DNA of 64,000 nt from Prochlorococcus sp. AG-347-I06 (GTDB lineage: Bacteria; Cyanobacteriota; Cyanobacteriia; PCC-6307; Cyanobiaceae), in NCBI GenBank assembly GCA_003281605.1, contig QCBM01000003.1, forward strand, positions 186,001 through 250,000, given 5' to 3'. The notes below the pieces were generated by a model, which did no database searches, was not told where the DNA came from, and was given only the letters and a program-made list of their open reading frames with translations. Both the position numbers and the translations under genes were made by a program. Each line of letters starts with the position of its first letter. Positions within the stretch are counted from its first letter, which is position 1. Below are positions 1-10,618 of the stretch, piece after piece.

Positions 1-188
1 ACTTGTTCAATTAAAGCTTTATAACTAATTACCGCAGAAATTCCAACGAAAGAAATCAGACCTACAGAAACAATTTCTCTTGAATTATTAATTTTCTTGT
101 TAATGCTTATTAGTCCTAAGCCAGAAAGCACTGCTCCAATAAGTGGAAAAACGGGAATTAACCAGGCAATTTCTGAAGCTTGTGGCAT
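1..188 (-). CDS. ndhF: NAD(P)H-quinone oxidoreductase chain 5 (NdhF), N-terminal part, cut by the window edge
   Basis: Reading leftwards from an ATG at 188, an uninterrupted frame of about 62 codons runs off the window. It starts MPQASEIAWLIPVFPLIGA and continues with a second hydrophobic stretch, the usual start of NdhF, a proton-pumping membrane subunit of the photosynthetic NDH-1 complex. NDH-1 carries cyclic and respiratory electrons from ferredoxin to plastoquinone in the thylakoid membrane. The C-terminal 90% is missing only because the window ends. The call rests on a short N-terminus, so it is likely rather than certain. Two other NDH-1 subunits, ndhM and ndhO, lie further along in separate operons. 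Confidence 0.8.
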   Translation of the reverse strand, partial: MPQASEIAWLIPVFPLIGAVLSGLGLISINKKINNSREIVSVGLISFVGISAVISYKALIEQ

Positions 189-221
189 TTTTTAAAGTAC
201 TTATGTTTTGATTTTAAACTG

Positions 222-950
222 TCAATTGAAAAATTCAGACAAAAATGATGAATTAAATGTTTTTACAGCAATATTTATATATTGATGAGACCACCAAAGT
301 AAACTTATTGCAATTAATATGCCGACTTGAGATAACCTAAAAAATTCTTTAATCTTAAATTCTTGCCTCCCCTCAAGTATCGCCAAGAAAGGTATTATGG
401 AAGTATTTTTTTTAAAATTTTCAAATTCTTCTCCAAATCTATTTGCCAATCTCTTGTCGCCATGCCAGATTGCAAAAAGGTGATGCAAAACTAAGCCAAT
501 AGAAGTTACTAATGTGAATGATGTACCAATCCATAAAGTATGAGCAAAACACCAAATTATCTGACCAAATGCTTGTGGATGTCTTGTGATTCGCATTATC
601 CCAGTTCCATAAATTCGTACTGTAGGTTTTAAAACGGATGGTATTTCAAGCAAATTGTAAGTAGCGGGATATAAAAATAAAAAACTTATTGCAGTTAAGA
701 ACCAAACGACCATAAAAACAAAATTATTGCCCTGTAAATTCCATAACCTGATTCCGTCATATCTATGAGCTAAAAAATAACTAATCAAGATAATTGCAGA
801 TGGCAAACTTAAAAAAACAAAACATAACCGCCATAATCTTGGACCCATAATAGATTCTGCTTTGATTCTTAAAGCAGCTCCCCCACTATGAATGACCGCA
901 AAAATCAAAATTAAAATTAAGATGATTAGCGAAGTTTTATGAGTCTCCAT
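222..950 (-). CDS. NnrU-family membrane protein, probable 15-cis-zeta-carotene isomerase (Z-ISO type)
   Basis: This 242-aa protein has about six hydrophobic segments. The NnrU/Z-ISO family signature appears as conserved His and Arg residues in HRYDG (about residues 67-71), RITRHPQAFGQ (about 122-132) and a later HHLFAIWHGDKRL segment. In plants and cyanobacteria the Z-ISO branch is a heme-containing integral membrane isomerase that converts 9,15,9'-tri-cis- to 9,9'-di-cis-zeta-carotene between the CrtP and CrtQ steps. Both of those genes are in this window (3043 and 27194), which supports the carotene role. The annotation name NnrU (nitrite reduction related) describes the wider family only. 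It lies 33 bp from ndhF and is divergent from rbcR. Confidence 0.7.
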   Translation of the reverse strand: METHKTSLIILILILIFAVIHSGGAALRIKAESIMGPRLWRLCFVFLSLPSAIILISYFLAHRYDGIRLWNLQGNNFVFMVVWFLTAISFLFLYPATYNLLEIPSVLKPTVRIYGTGIMRITRHPQAFGQIIWCFAHTLWIGTSFTLVTSIGLVLHHLFAIWHGDKRLANRFGEEFENFKKNTSIIPFLAILEGRQEFKIKEFFRLSQVGILIAISLLWWSHQYINIAVKTFNSSFLSEFFN

Positions 951-977
951 TAATTTAAATTTTTCAAATAAATTTTG

Positions 978-1004
978 TTCTTAACAAGAATGCTCCTAGG
1001 CATT
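978..1004. promoter_or_regulatory. two adjacent short palindromes in the divergent nnrU-rbcR promoter region
   Basis: The 83-bp gap between the two divergent starts holds a palindrome with 5-bp arms, TTCTT-AAC-AAGAA (978-990). It is followed at once by a second, AATGC-N6-GCATT (989-1004). LysR regulators often bind imperfect palindromes next to their own gene, so this is a candidate RbcR autoregulatory site. The arms are short and the region is AT-rich, so chance is a real alternative. Confidence 0.3.
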
Positions 1005-1033
1005 AGAATTATAAGAAATTGTAGGCATAATAG

Positions 1034-1978
1034 ATGCCAGAATTACCATTTACACTCGACCAATTAAGAATATTAAAAGCTATAGCAGCTCAAGGGAGTT
1101 TTAAAAAAGCTGCAGATCTCTTATATGTAACCCAACCTGCCGTAAGTTTACAAATACAAAATTTAGAAAAACAACTTGAAATCACAATTTTCGACAGAGG
1201 TGGTAGGAAGGCTCTATTAACTGAAGCAGGGAGGCTATTACTTGAATATTGTGAACGAATTTTGAATCAATGCGACGAAGCTTGCAAAGCTATTGAAGAT
1301 TTAAATAGCTTAAAAGGTGGAACTCTTGTCATTGGAGCGAGCCAAACAACGGGTACCTATTTAATGCCGAGAATGATAGGACTATTCAGACAAAAATACC
1401 CTGATGTATCAGTTCAACTTCAAGTTCATAGTACGAGAAGAACTGGTTGGAGTGTGGCCAATGGACAAATTGACTTAGCCATTATTGGCGGACAATTACC
1501 TGGAGATTTGGAAAATTTACTACAAGTAATTCCATATGCCACTGATGAATTGGCATTAGTTTTACCATCTAAACATCCACTTTCGACCAAAAAAGAGCTT
1601 CTAAAAGAAGACTTATACAAATTAAATTTTGTAACATTAGATTCACAATCTACAACAAGAAAAGTAGTTGACAAACTTCTCCAAGATTCTGGGCTTGATA
1701 TTCAAAGATTAAAAATTGAGATGGAACTTAACTCTCTTGAAGCAATCAAGAATGCAGTTCAATCAGGTTTAGGAGCTTCCTTTTTGCCTGTTGTTTCTAT
1801 TGAAAGAGAATTATCGGCTGGAACAATCCACAAAGCATACGTTGCTGATTTAGAGGTAAAAAGAGAACTTAAATTAATTACTAATCCGTCAAGATATACA
1901 TCAAGAGCATCAGAAGTATTTAAGAAAAACATACTCCCACAATTTGCTAGTTTAGAGAGCCCTTTGAGGTATACATAA
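1034..1978 (+). CDS. rbcR: LysR-type transcriptional regulator RbcR
   Basis: A 314-aa protein with an N-terminal winged helix-turn-helix (about residues 8-67, including [20 protein letters not shown]) and a periplasmic-binding-like effector domain from about 95 to 300. It is full length for the LysR family and closely resembles the RbcR/CbbR branch found in cyanobacteria and red-lineage plastids, which controls Rubisco and carbon-fixation genes in response to metabolites. No rbc genes are nearby, so regulation of targets in trans is expected. The gene is divergent from the Z-ISO-like gene, with palindromes in the shared promoter region, and ends 6 bp before the convergent DUF3172 gene. Confidence 0.88.
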   Translation: MPELPFTLDQLRILKAIAAQGSFKKAADLLYVTQPAVSLQIQNLEKQLEITIFDRGGRKALLTEAGRLLLEYCERILNQCDEACKAIEDLNSLKGGTLVIGASQTTGTYLMPRMIGLFRQKYPDVSVQLQVHSTRRTGWSVANGQIDLAIIGGQLPGDLENLLQVIPYATDELALVLPSKHPLSTKKELLKEDLYKLNFVTLDSQSTTRKVVDKLLQDSGLDIQRLKIEMELNSLEAIKNAVQSGLGASFLPVVSIERELSAGTIHKAYVADLEVKRELKLITNPSRYTSRASEVFKKNILPQFASLESPLRYT

Positions 1979-1984
1979 TATAGA

Positions 1985-2608
1985 TCAAAACTGAATTGCT
2001 TCTTTATTAATACCTACTCCGCCGTCTTCAGCTTGTCCATCACCTTTTATTATAAATTTATTTTCATTTACGTCAGTCTGATAAACGCACTTAACTATTG
2101 GCTTATCTCTTATAGAACCAATATAAGCAAAAGTATTCATCCTTTGCTTACATTCTCTAACATCTTCATTACTAATTGCGCCCTGTTTTTGTAACACTGT
2201 CCAATTCTCTCTTCTAATAACACACCCTGGCTGAAGAGCTGGTTGCGTTACAAAACTCGTAGATGGATTTAGAGTCGTATACATTTCAACATCAATTACA
2301 AAAGCACTAGCCCCCCATTGTCTGCAAAATTCAGGATCTGGAACAGCCATATCTAATTGTTGTTGACTTGCTATATTTCCCTGCCCACCATCAGTTGTAC
2401 TGGTAATAGCACTCCCGATACCAACTCCTAAAATTAATACCCCAGCAAGTACGGCAATAGTTCCTGTACTAAAGTTAATCTTTTGTTCAGAAGAAGCAGG
2501 CAATCTATTGGTTCTTTGACCATACGGATCCATGTCCTTTGGATTTGGTGGATAATAACTTCTATTTGAGCCTCTTCTTGGCCTTCTATTTGAGGATGAT
2601 CTATTCAC
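1985..2608 (-). CDS. DUF3172 membrane-anchored protein
   Basis: This 207-aa protein has a basic, Arg/Asn/Pro-rich N-terminal tail (residues 1-45), one membrane helix (about 47-67) and an exported or lumenal-side C-terminal domain. That domain has four conserved Cys (in [23 protein letters not shown] and VKCVYQ), which could form two disulfides. This layout matches DUF3172, a family restricted to cyanobacteria and plastids and of unknown function. Its start overlaps the end of ndhM by 4 bp, so the two are probably translated from one message. The link to NDH-1 is only by context. Confidence 0.8.
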   Translation of the reverse strand: MNRSSSNRRPRRGSNRSYYPPNPKDMDPYGQRTNRLPASSEQKINFSTGTIAVLAGVLILGVGIGSAITSTTDGGQGNIASQQQLDMAVPDPEFCRQWGASAFVIDVEMYTTLNPSTSFVTQPALQPGCVIRRENWTVLQKQGAISNEDVRECKQRMNTFAYIGSIRDKPIVKCVYQTDVNENKFIIKGDGQAEDGGVGINKEAIQF

Positions 2609-2952
2609 AGCACTTCATTTGTCTTTGGTAAACCCATTGAATAATTCATTACTCTACAATCAGGGTTATAGCTAAGCTGACCATTTTGAAGCAAAAATTT
2701 AATCAAACCTTCAATTTCTGATCCTATTTTTCGAAGTTCATAATCATCTAAATCCTTTCCTGCTCTCTCTTTTATTAGTCCATTAAATTTTTCATTTATT
2801 TTGTTTAGAGAATCTTCGTTCCAAATAAATTCGTTATCGGGATCTAAATCAAGAGTTAGTTTATTGGGATGAAACTTTAATTCTTCATCTACCACCTCGG
2901 CAGTAAAAATTCTTACATGCCTAGTAGTCGATTTTAAAAGCATTTTTTCCAT
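2605..2952 (-). CDS. ndhM: NAD(P)H-quinone oxidoreductase subunit M
   Basis: A 115-aa soluble protein with the typical NdhM start ([16 protein letters not shown]) and the C-terminal [17 protein letters not shown] segment. NdhM is one of the oxygenic-photosynthesis-specific subunits on the peripheral arm of cyanobacterial NDH-1, near the ferredoxin-binding site. Length and ends agree with the family. It is the first gene of a two-gene unit with the DUF3172 protein (4-bp overlap) and is divergent from crtP, with 90 bp between the two starts. Confidence 0.93.
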   Translation of the reverse strand: MEKMLLKSTTRHVRIFTAEVVDEELKFHPNKLTLDLDPDNEFIWNEDSLNKINEKFNGLIKERAGKDLDDYELRKIGSEIEGLIKFLLQNGQLSYNPDCRVMNYSMGLPKTNEVL

Positions 2953-3000
2953 AATTTTGCGAAATAATCAACGAAAAAAACTATTATGTTCTAACTTTAA

Positions 3001-4443
<1,443 letters not shown>

Positions 4444-4483
4444 GATTTACATTCCAGTAATTTAAAAATTCATCTAAAACTTT

Positions 4484-5392
4484 TTGAAAAATTCAATTTC
4501 TCAACTAGATCAAGCATACGAGATATGCCGAAAAGAAACCCAAAAATGGGCTAAAACCTTTTATTTGGGAACCCTTCTGCTACCTCTAGAGAAAAGAAAA
4601 GCTATTTGGGCTATTTATGTTTGGTGTAGAAGAACAGATGAAATAATGGATAGCTTAGAAGCTTCAACTAAATCGCAAGATGAACTTGCAGAAAATTTAA
4701 ATGCATGGGAAGAAAATACAAAGAATGTTTTTAAAGGTTACACTCAATCGGAATTAGATGCCGTTCTGTATGACACCATCGAAAAATATCCACAAAGTAT
4801 TCAACCTTATCTAGATATGATAGATGGACAGAGAATGGATCTTAATAAATTTAGATACAAAGATTTTGATGAATTAAAACTCTATTGTTATAGAGTCGCA
4901 GGGACAGTTGGTTTGATGACTCAGAATGTCATGGGTATAGATAGCGCTTATACATCAGCCCCATGGAGTGCCAAACCTGACCCCTCAGAAGCCGCTATAG
5001 CTTTAGGTATAGCTAATCAATTAACAAATATATTAAGAGATGTAGGCGAAGATAGGCAAAGAGGTAGAATTTACCTTCCTCAAGAAGATATTGAAAAATT
5101 TAATTATTCTGAAGAAAAACTTTTAAAAGGTGAAATAAACAAACAATGGAAAGCACTTATGAACTTTCAATTAACTAGAGCTCGCGATTGGTTCCAGAAA
5201 TCTGAAGATGGAATCAAATGGTTATCTTCTGATGCAAGATGGCCTGTTTGGACATCCTTACGTCTTTACAGAGGAATATTAGATTCTATAGAAAGGTTAG
5301 ACTATGATGTATTTAATAATAGAGCTTTTGTAAAAAATTCAGTAAAAGCTTTTGAAATTCCAATATCATTTTTAATTTCTCGAATTAAATGA
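4484..5392 (+). CDS. crtB: phytoene synthase (CrtB)
   Basis: A 302-aa trans-isoprenyl diphosphate synthase that condenses two GGPP to phytoene. The two Mg-diphosphate-binding Asp-rich motifs are present: DEIMD at residues 52-56 and DVGED at 186-190, the latter in NILRDVGEDRQRG. The start is TTG at 4484 (reading KNSISQLDQA); no in-frame ATG gives the full domain, and TTG starts recur in this window. It follows crtP and is probably cotranscribed with it. Its stop codon directly abuts the stop of the convergent RRM gene, leaving no spacer. Confidence 0.95.
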   Translation: MKNSISQLDQAYEICRKETQKWAKTFYLGTLLLPLEKRKAIWAIYVWCRRTDEIMDSLEASTKSQDELAENLNAWEENTKNVFKGYTQSELDAVLYDTIEKYPQSIQPYLDMIDGQRMDLNKFRYKDFDELKLYCYRVAGTVGLMTQNVMGIDSAYTSAPWSAKPDPSEAAIALGIANQLTNILRDVGEDRQRGRIYLPQEDIEKFNYSEEKLLKGEINKQWKALMNFQLTRARDWFQKSEDGIKWLSSDARWPVWTSLRLYRGILDSIERLDYDVFNNRAFVKNSVKAFEIPISFLISRIK

Positions 5393-5812
5393 CTAAGCAG
5401 GAGTCTTCTGATTAGCCAACAAATCTTTTAATTTAGATAGTTCTCCAGCCCATCTTGGATCAGGAGCTTCTGAGTTGGGAGCATCACTGTGAACAATTTT
5501 CTTAAAATCTTTCCTCTTCTTATTCTTATTTAATTTTCCACTATTTCTTTTATTTGAAGCAGAATCTTTCTTTTCTGATAGCTCTACTCTTAATTTAGAA
5601 CCATTAAATTCAAAACCATTTAACTTTTGAATTAATAAATTAGCATTATCTTCATTATTAGTTGTAGCAAAACCAAAACCTCTGCATTCCTTAGTTTCCT
5701 TATCTAGAACTGCTTTAAATCTGATCGAATCAGAAACTGACTTTAAAAGTGTATCAAATTCTTTTGGATTAAATCCTTGTGGTAAGTTGCCAACGTAAAT
5801 GCGAATGCTCAT
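5393..5812 (-). CDS. RRM-domain RNA-binding protein
   Basis: This 139-aa protein has a single RNA-recognition motif at residues 3-82. RNP2 is IYVGNL (5-10) and RNP1 is RGFGFATT (44-51). A Lys/Arg-rich linker (about 82-108) follows, then a short conserved-looking tail with DPRWAGELSKLKDLL. Cyanobacterial Rbp proteins of this kind are small and glycine-rich or truncated, and several bind mRNA under cold or at the membrane. This one has a basic tail and lacks a Gly-rich tail. It is convergent with crtB, with zero spacing. Confidence 0.88.
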   Translation of the reverse strand: MSIRIYVGNLPQGFNPKEFDTLLKSVSDSIRFKAVLDKETKECRGFGFATTNNEDNANLLIQKLNGFEFNGSKLRVELSEKKDSASNKRNSGKLNKNKKRKDFKKIVHSDAPNSEAPDPRWAGELSKLKDLLANQKTPA

Positions 5813-5870
5813 AAATTTTTAAAAATGATTTTGAAGTCTGACCTTCTAAACAAAACTAAGCTATGTGTAT

Positions 5871-7088
5871 TTAATCACATTTTGGCGCATTTTGTTCAAT
5901 CCATTGCTTTGCTTTATAAATAGCTTCATCAAAATTATTCAATCTTTTATACGCAAGTTCTTTCGAAAGATACTGTAAAAGCTCTCCTAAGATAGGCCCA
6001 TCCTTTATTTTTAAATTTTTTTTAATTACATCACCATTAAGTAAGTTTGAAGGATGAAATAATTTATCATTGTTGTCACGCCATCTATGAAGCCAATCTA
6101 ATCGAAAGTTTTGAGGTAAATAAAAAATAAATATTGGAAGAAACATCTCTAATTCTTTATGTAATGCAAATCTTTCTGCTTCAGTTAATTGAGCGATATT
6201 TTTTTTCTCCAACAAAAAATGCCATTTTCGTAATAACTTAGTTTTTGAAATTTCAGCTTTACTAAATTTAAGTTTCTCTAGAGATACAACATCTAAAATT
6301 TGAGCAATAAAAAATGATGGTAAAAACTTTTCTTTTTCTTCCCGATTAAGTTCTGCATAATTAATTTTCTCTAAATCCAAAAAAAAAGAATCTTCAGATA
6401 AATTATCAATACCAAATACATTTAATTTTTTTATCAGCAATACTGCATCAAGAGCATTCGCTCCATTTACTATTTTCTGTATTTCATAATTAATTCTCTC
6501 CTTAGCAGCAAGATATAATTTCACTTTATATTTTTTTATAAAAGTAATTAAATTAAGATCAATCTTAAAATTCAATTCTGAAACAAATCGAAAACATCTT
6601 AATATTCGCAAAGGATCATTCAGTAAATTTTTTTCAGAATGACTTCTAAGCAAAGAAATCTCTAGATCTTTAAGACCATTTAATGGATCTAACAAACATT
6701 TCTTATCTAATAAAAAAGCAATTGAATTAATCGAAAAGTCTCTAGAAAACAAATCTCCTTCTACCGTAGATGAAACCTGATTTGCAATATCAATATCAAT
6801 ATTATTAAGAAAAATTCTTACTACTTCTCTTTTTTCATCTAAAATTATAAATTTTGATTCAATATTTTCTGCAATCTTTTTCCCAATTTCAATTGCATTT
6901 AAAGGTACCACAATATCAAGATCTACCTTTTCAGTTTTTCTTCTCAAAATAATATCCCTTATGTAACCACCAACCAAATATGATCCTTTAGGTAAAAAAC
7001 CTAATATAAAATTCAAATTATGAAATTTTATACTTGTTTCTAATTCATCAATAATTAGTGTATGATCTGTGAGAATGCTATTTTTCAT
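5871..7088 (-). CDS. cca: CCA tRNA nucleotidyltransferase / poly(A) polymerase family
   Basis: A 405-aa class II nucleotidyltransferase. The head domain has GGYIRDIILRR (GG at 40-41, RD at 44-45) and the catalytic DLD at residues 56-58. The neck region follows with NDPLRILRCFRF, the family's conserved nucleotide-recognition segment. It adds or repairs the 3' CCA end of tRNAs; poly(A) polymerase activity cannot be excluded from sequence alone. The only tRNA seen here, tRNA-Asn, lacks an encoded CCA end, consistent with a need for this enzyme. Its start is only 14 bp from the divergent ycf34 start. Confidence 0.85.
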   Translation of the reverse strand: MKNSILTDHTLIIDELETSIKFHNLNFILGFLPKGSYLVGGYIRDIILRRKTEKVDLDIVVPLNAIEIGKKIAENIESKFIILDEKREVVRIFLNNIDIDIANQVSSTVEGDLFSRDFSINSIAFLLDKKCLLDPLNGLKDLEISLLRSHSEKNLLNDPLRILRCFRFVSELNFKIDLNLITFIKKYKVKLYLAAKERINYEIQKIVNGANALDAVLLIKKLNVFGIDNLSEDSFFLDLEKINYAELNREEKEKFLPSFFIAQILDVVSLEKLKFSKAEISKTKLLRKWHFLLEKKNIAQLTEAERFALHKELEMFLPIFIFYLPQNFRLDWLHRWRDNNDKLFHPSNLLNGDVIKKNLKIKDGPILGELLQYLSKELAYKRLNNFDEAIYKAKQWIEQNAPKCD

Positions 7089-7102
7089 TTAATTTATTTA
7101 TT

Positions 7103-7354
7103 ATGTGCATTTGCATCAACTGTAAATGGGTTGATAGATGTATCACATATCATGATGTTGAAAATAATCATGGTGTTGATCACATTTGTGATCTACCTGA
7201 TTTTAAAGCAAAAAAACCATTCATTTATGTCAGTATAGTTAAAGATAATAATGGTGATTATAAAACTGATTGGGATGTCCAATCTTGTGAAAGTTTTGTA
7301 AATGAATTTGGTAAATGGTCTAAATGCAACCCTGGCATGGAATTACCTGTTTAA
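7103..7354 (+). CDS. ycf34: Ycf34 family protein
   Basis: An 83-aa Cys-rich protein starting MCICINCKWVDRC (Cys 2, 4, 7, 13), with further Cys at 29, 62 and 75. The N-terminal Cys cluster and the following His-rich segment are diagnostic of Ycf34, a plastid and cyanobacterial protein reported to bind an iron-sulfur cluster and to influence photosynthetic electron flow and energy balance. Its start lies 14 bp from the divergent cca start, so its promoter must lie inside cca. A tsaB-like gene follows after 9 bp. Confidence 0.88.
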   Translation: MCICINCKWVDRCITYHDVENNHGVDHICDLPDFKAKKPFIYVSIVKDNNGDYKTDWDVQSCESFVNEFGKWSKCNPGMELPV

Positions 7355-7363
7355 AGGTAGTAG

Positions 7364-8017
7364 ATGACTAATAAACTAAAACAAAAAGAAAATTGCCCTA
7401 TATTAGTGATTTACAGCACAGACAATTCTTTTGGCTTTGGTTATAGAAAAAACAATAACTCTCAATCTGATGAATTATTCATCAAAAAATTTGATAATGA
7501 CCTTTGCAACAATTTAATAAATGACCTTAAGAAATTCATTTCCAAAGAAAATTTACAAAAAATAAATAAGTTATCTGTCAGTCTAGGGCCTGCAAATTTT
7601 AATGCCTCACGACTTATTGTAGTTTTAGCAAGAACTATCTCACAACAAATAAATTGTCCTCTAGACAGTTTTAGTTCATTTGAAATAATGGCAAAAAGAA
7701 TTGCATCAAAAAATAATATCTTTATAAACAAAAAATCATTCTGGATTTACAAAAAATTAAAACGAAAGGGTGTTATTGCTGGTAAATATGAAATTTGTCA
7801 TAACGAAAAAAATCCCTCTGATCTAGTCATTAGAGAAACAGTTTTACCAAAATTTATCGAAGAACTTGATAGTAAAGAACTTTTTTTTGAGGCTATTTAT
7901 GATGCTAAAGAAGATTTAAAAGAACTAATAGATTTATCTGATAAAAATTTACTAAATTCAAATCTAGATTCCTGGAAAAAAGTTTTGCCTCTTTACCCTA
8001 TTTCTCCAATTAACTAA
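7364..8017 (+). CDS. tsaB: divergent TsaB (YeaZ)-like protein, tRNA threonylcarbamoyladenosine modification
   Basis: A 217-aa protein with the ASKHA-fold hallmarks of YeaZ/TsaB: an N-terminal ILVIYSTDNSFGFGY strand-turn, and LSVSLGPANFNASRLIVVLA in place of the usual GPGSFTGLR segment. TsaB is a scaffold partner of TsaD in t6A formation at position 37 of ANN-decoding tRNAs. The protein is clearly diverged, with an Asn/Lys-rich sequence, and several consensus glycines are replaced, as is usual for the catalytically inactive TsaB. An in-frame ATG, 9 bp after ycf34, sets the start. It ends 4 bp before the convergent plsC. Confidence 0.75.
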   Translation: MTNKLKQKENCPILVIYSTDNSFGFGYRKNNNSQSDELFIKKFDNDLCNNLINDLKKFISKENLQKINKLSVSLGPANFNASRLIVVLARTISQQINCPLDSFSSFEIMAKRIASKNNIFINKKSFWIYKKLKRKGVIAGKYEICHNEKNPSDLVIRETVLPKFIEELDSKELFFEAIYDAKEDLKELIDLSDKNLLNSNLDSWKKVLPLYPISPIN

Positions 8018-8021
8018 ATAT

Positions 8022-8642
8022 TCATCCAATCAAATAATTAATTTCATCTTGAAGGCGCATTGTTACAGAATTTAGATCATCTCTTGATGAACTTTGTGGA
8101 GGTTGAAAAGGTTTTCCAACTTTAATAACTATTTTTGAAAATAAAGGAATAAAGAATTTAAATCTCATTACTCTATGTGAATTAACTATTGCAACAGGCA
8201 ATAATAATTTTTGATTTTTAAAAGCTAATAATGCTGCACCTTGTTTGGGCTTATTCACTCGACCATTTTTTTGACGAGTACCATCAATAAAAATTCCAAT
8301 ACAATTATCATTTGATAATTTTTTACATGCTGTTTTAATTGTATTTTTATCCGCAATTCCTCTTTTTACAGGATACGCTCCACAAGCCTTGATAATAAAG
8401 CCAAGAAAAGGAACTTTAAAAAGTTCTGCCTTAGCCATAAAAGATATGTTACGTCCAAGAGCATGTCCCAACAAAGGAGGGTCAAGCAAAGAACCATGAT
8501 TAGAAACAACTATAAAAGAATCTTTTTGCGGAATATTTTCTCTACCTATTAAACAACCTCTAAATACAAATTTATAAATTGGAAATACTAAAAGTTTGCT
8601 TACTAATTGATAGATTAATTTTTGAAGAACATCATTTTTCAT
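8022..8642 (-). CDS. plsC: 1-acyl-sn-glycerol-3-phosphate acyltransferase (PlsC family)
   Basis: This 206-aa protein has the acyltransferase box I NHxxxxD (N48, H49, D54 in NHGSLLDP) and a box III variant DGTR at 120-123, where EGTR is typical. It esterifies the sn-2 position of lysophosphatidic acid to make phosphatidic acid at the membrane. It lies 5 bp after fabD and is the last gene of the rpaB-plsX-fabH-fabD-plsC run, which fits a role in phospholipid and glycolipid initiation. The Glu-to-Asp change in box III is conservative. Confidence 0.9.
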   Translation of the reverse strand: MKNDVLQKLIYQLVSKLLVFPIYKFVFRGCLIGRENIPQKDSFIVVSNHGSLLDPPLLGHALGRNISFMAKAELFKVPFLGFIIKACGAYPVKRGIADKNTIKTACKKLSNDNCIGIFIDGTRQKNGRVNKPKQGAALLAFKNQKLLLPVAIVNSHRVMRFKFFIPLFSKIVIKVGKPFQPPQSSSRDDLNSVTMRLQDEINYLIG

Positions 8643-8647
8643 AAAGA

Positions 8648-9544
8648 TTAATATGATATTTGATCAGAAGATGAAACTTGAGAAATTTTTACTTCTTTAA
8701 GATGTCTTTTTCCTAAACCGCTTAGTACATTAGAGGGGCCAATTTCAACAATATGAAGATCAGTATCTTTTGCCATTAAATCCATAGTTTCTCGCCACCT
8801 CACACCATTACACATTTGCTTTTCTAATCTAATTTTAAGCTCGTTGGGATCGCTACAAAGTGAAGGTTCATAATTGCTTATGACTGGGAAAGAAGGATTA
8901 TGGAATTTAATCTGTTTTAAATACGAAGAAAATTTTGATGAAGGTTCATTCATAAATGGGGAATGAAATGCACCTGAAACATTTAATTTCAAGAATCTTT
9001 TACAAGAAATTTCTCTCGATAAATCATCTAATGCTTCAGCAGATCCGGATAAGACGACTTGGGAAGAACTATTATCATTAGCAATCACAATATCATCAAT
9101 TTTTTGTACTAATTGATCAAGTTGATTTCTATCAAAACCAATTACTGCTGCCATAGATCCTTTCCCAGCATTTACCATTAATTGAGATCTTTTTTTTATT
9201 AGAGAAACACAATCTTCGAATGAAAAAACATCCGCACAATATAGCGCAGTGATTTCTCCTAGACTATGTCCAGCAACATAAGTTGGTTTAAAACCTTTCT
9301 TTTTCAAGGCATCTAATAAAATTGATTCAACCAAAAAAAGACATATTTGTGTATTTCTTGTGTTATTTAAATCAATAAGAGGATTTGTTGGTTCAGTATT
9401 TAACTCACAAATTTCAAATAAATTTCTCTCAAATATCTCAGATGCATAATTAAACCTCTCTTTTGTATTCGGCAAATTTTCAATTTGTTTTGCCATTCCA
9501 ATTTTTTGCGAACCCTGTCCAGGGAATACCCATGCAACTGTCAT
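8648..9544 (-). CDS. fabD: malonyl-CoA:ACP transacylase
   Basis: This 298-aa enzyme loads malonyl groups onto acyl carrier protein. It has the N-terminal GQGSQ motif, the nucleophile in GHSLGE (Ser about 94) and the catalytic His in GAFHSPF (about 194). I chose the ATG at 9544 over an upstream in-frame start at 9583. The sequence AGGAG sits 5 bp before this ATG, and the FabD fold starts at MTVAWVFPGQG; the longer form would add 13 unrelated residues overlapping fabH. The gap to the fabH stop is then 13 bp. Confidence 0.93.
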   Translation of the reverse strand: MTVAWVFPGQGSQKIGMAKQIENLPNTKERFNYASEIFERNLFEICELNTEPTNPLIDLNNTRNTQICLFLVESILLDALKKKGFKPTYVAGHSLGEITALYCADVFSFEDCVSLIKKRSQLMVNAGKGSMAAVIGFDRNQLDQLVQKIDDIVIANDNSSSQVVLSGSAEALDDLSREISCKRFLKLNVSGAFHSPFMNEPSSKFSSYLKQIKFHNPSFPVISNYEPSLCSDPNELKIRLEKQMCNGVRWRETMDLMAKDTDLHIVEIGPSNVLSGLGKRHLKEVKISQVSSSDQISY

Positions 9545-9557
9545 AATGCTCCTTTTT

Positions 9558-10565
9558 TTAACCCCATTTAATAAGGGCTGCACCCCAACTTAACCCAGCA
9601 CCAAAACCACTTGTGGCAATAATATCATTTTGTTTAATTCTATTACTTCTAATAGCCTCATCTATCATTAGTGGAATTGTTGCTGCTGATGTATTACCAT
9701 ATTTTTCTAAATTGCTAAGAATTTTTTCTCTAGGGATTTTTAACCTATCTCCTACGGAGTCCAATATCCTTTGATTAGCTTGATGCAGTACAAGCCAATC
9801 AACTTCATCAGAAGTATAGTGGTTTTTATTAAACAACTTTTCAAGAATTATTGGAACTTCTCTAACTGCAAATTTATACACTTCCTGACCATTCATCTGA
9901 ATTGGAGAAAAAGCTCCATTTAAAAAATCAATGTTATCAATTATCAAATCCTTATTATTTTTTGATGGAAGATTAAGAAAAGAACCCCTTTCTCCGTCAG
10001 TTCTCATATCAAAACCAATTAAATTATCAAATTGATTAGTGGCTTCAATTGCTAATGCACCCGCACCATCTCCAAAGAGAATACAACTTCTTCTATCATT
10101 CCAATCGACAAAGCTTGATAGTTGATCTGCTCCTATAACAATAGCCCTTTTAAAACTACCACCTTTTAAAAATTGTGAGGTTGTAATTAAGGCAAATAAG
10201 AAACCACTACATGCTGCAGTTAAATCGAATGCTACAGCATTAGCTGCCCCTAATTTAGCTTGAATGGATGGTGCTGATCCAAATAAATCATGCGGAGTAG
10301 AAGTAGCTAAAACAATCAAATCAATTGTTTTAATATCCCAATTAGCCATTTCTATAGCAGTTAGAGCCGCCTTATAACCCATCTCATTAACATTATCTCC
10401 TAAACTAGAGATTCTTCTTTCAGAAATGCCTGTTCTAGATTTTATCCATTCGTTACTAGTATCAACCTTTTGACTAATTTGTTGATTGGTTAGTACTTGA
10501 TCAGGTACATAACTTCCGCTCCCCTTGAATGATACTCCAATCTGATTAAAATCTATTCCTTCCAA
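9558..10565 (-). CDS. fabH: beta-ketoacyl-ACP synthase III
   Basis: A 335-aa thiolase-fold enzyme that starts fatty-acid synthesis by condensing acetyl-CoA with malonyl-ACP. The Cys-His-Asn triad is complete: C119 in TAACSGF, H261 in HQANQRI and N291 in YGNTSAA. The length is standard. It sits between plsX (53 bp upstream) and fabD, matching the widely conserved plsX-fabH-fabD order in bacteria. Confidence 0.96.
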   Translation of the reverse strand: MEGIDFNQIGVSFKGSGSYVPDQVLTNQQISQKVDTSNEWIKSRTGISERRISSLGDNVNEMGYKAALTAIEMANWDIKTIDLIVLATSTPHDLFGSAPSIQAKLGAANAVAFDLTAACSGFLFALITTSQFLKGGSFKRAIVIGADQLSSFVDWNDRRSCILFGDGAGALAIEATNQFDNLIGFDMRTDGERGSFLNLPSKNNKDLIIDNIDFLNGAFSPIQMNGQEVYKFAVREVPIILEKLFNKNHYTSDEVDWLVLHQANQRILDSVGDRLKIPREKILSNLEKYGNTSAATIPLMIDEAIRSNRIKQNDIIATSGFGAGLSWGAALIKWG

Positions 10566-10618
10566 AAGAGTTTTTTAGTTACTTATATTAGTCAAACATA
10601 AATTTGACTAAATATGTT

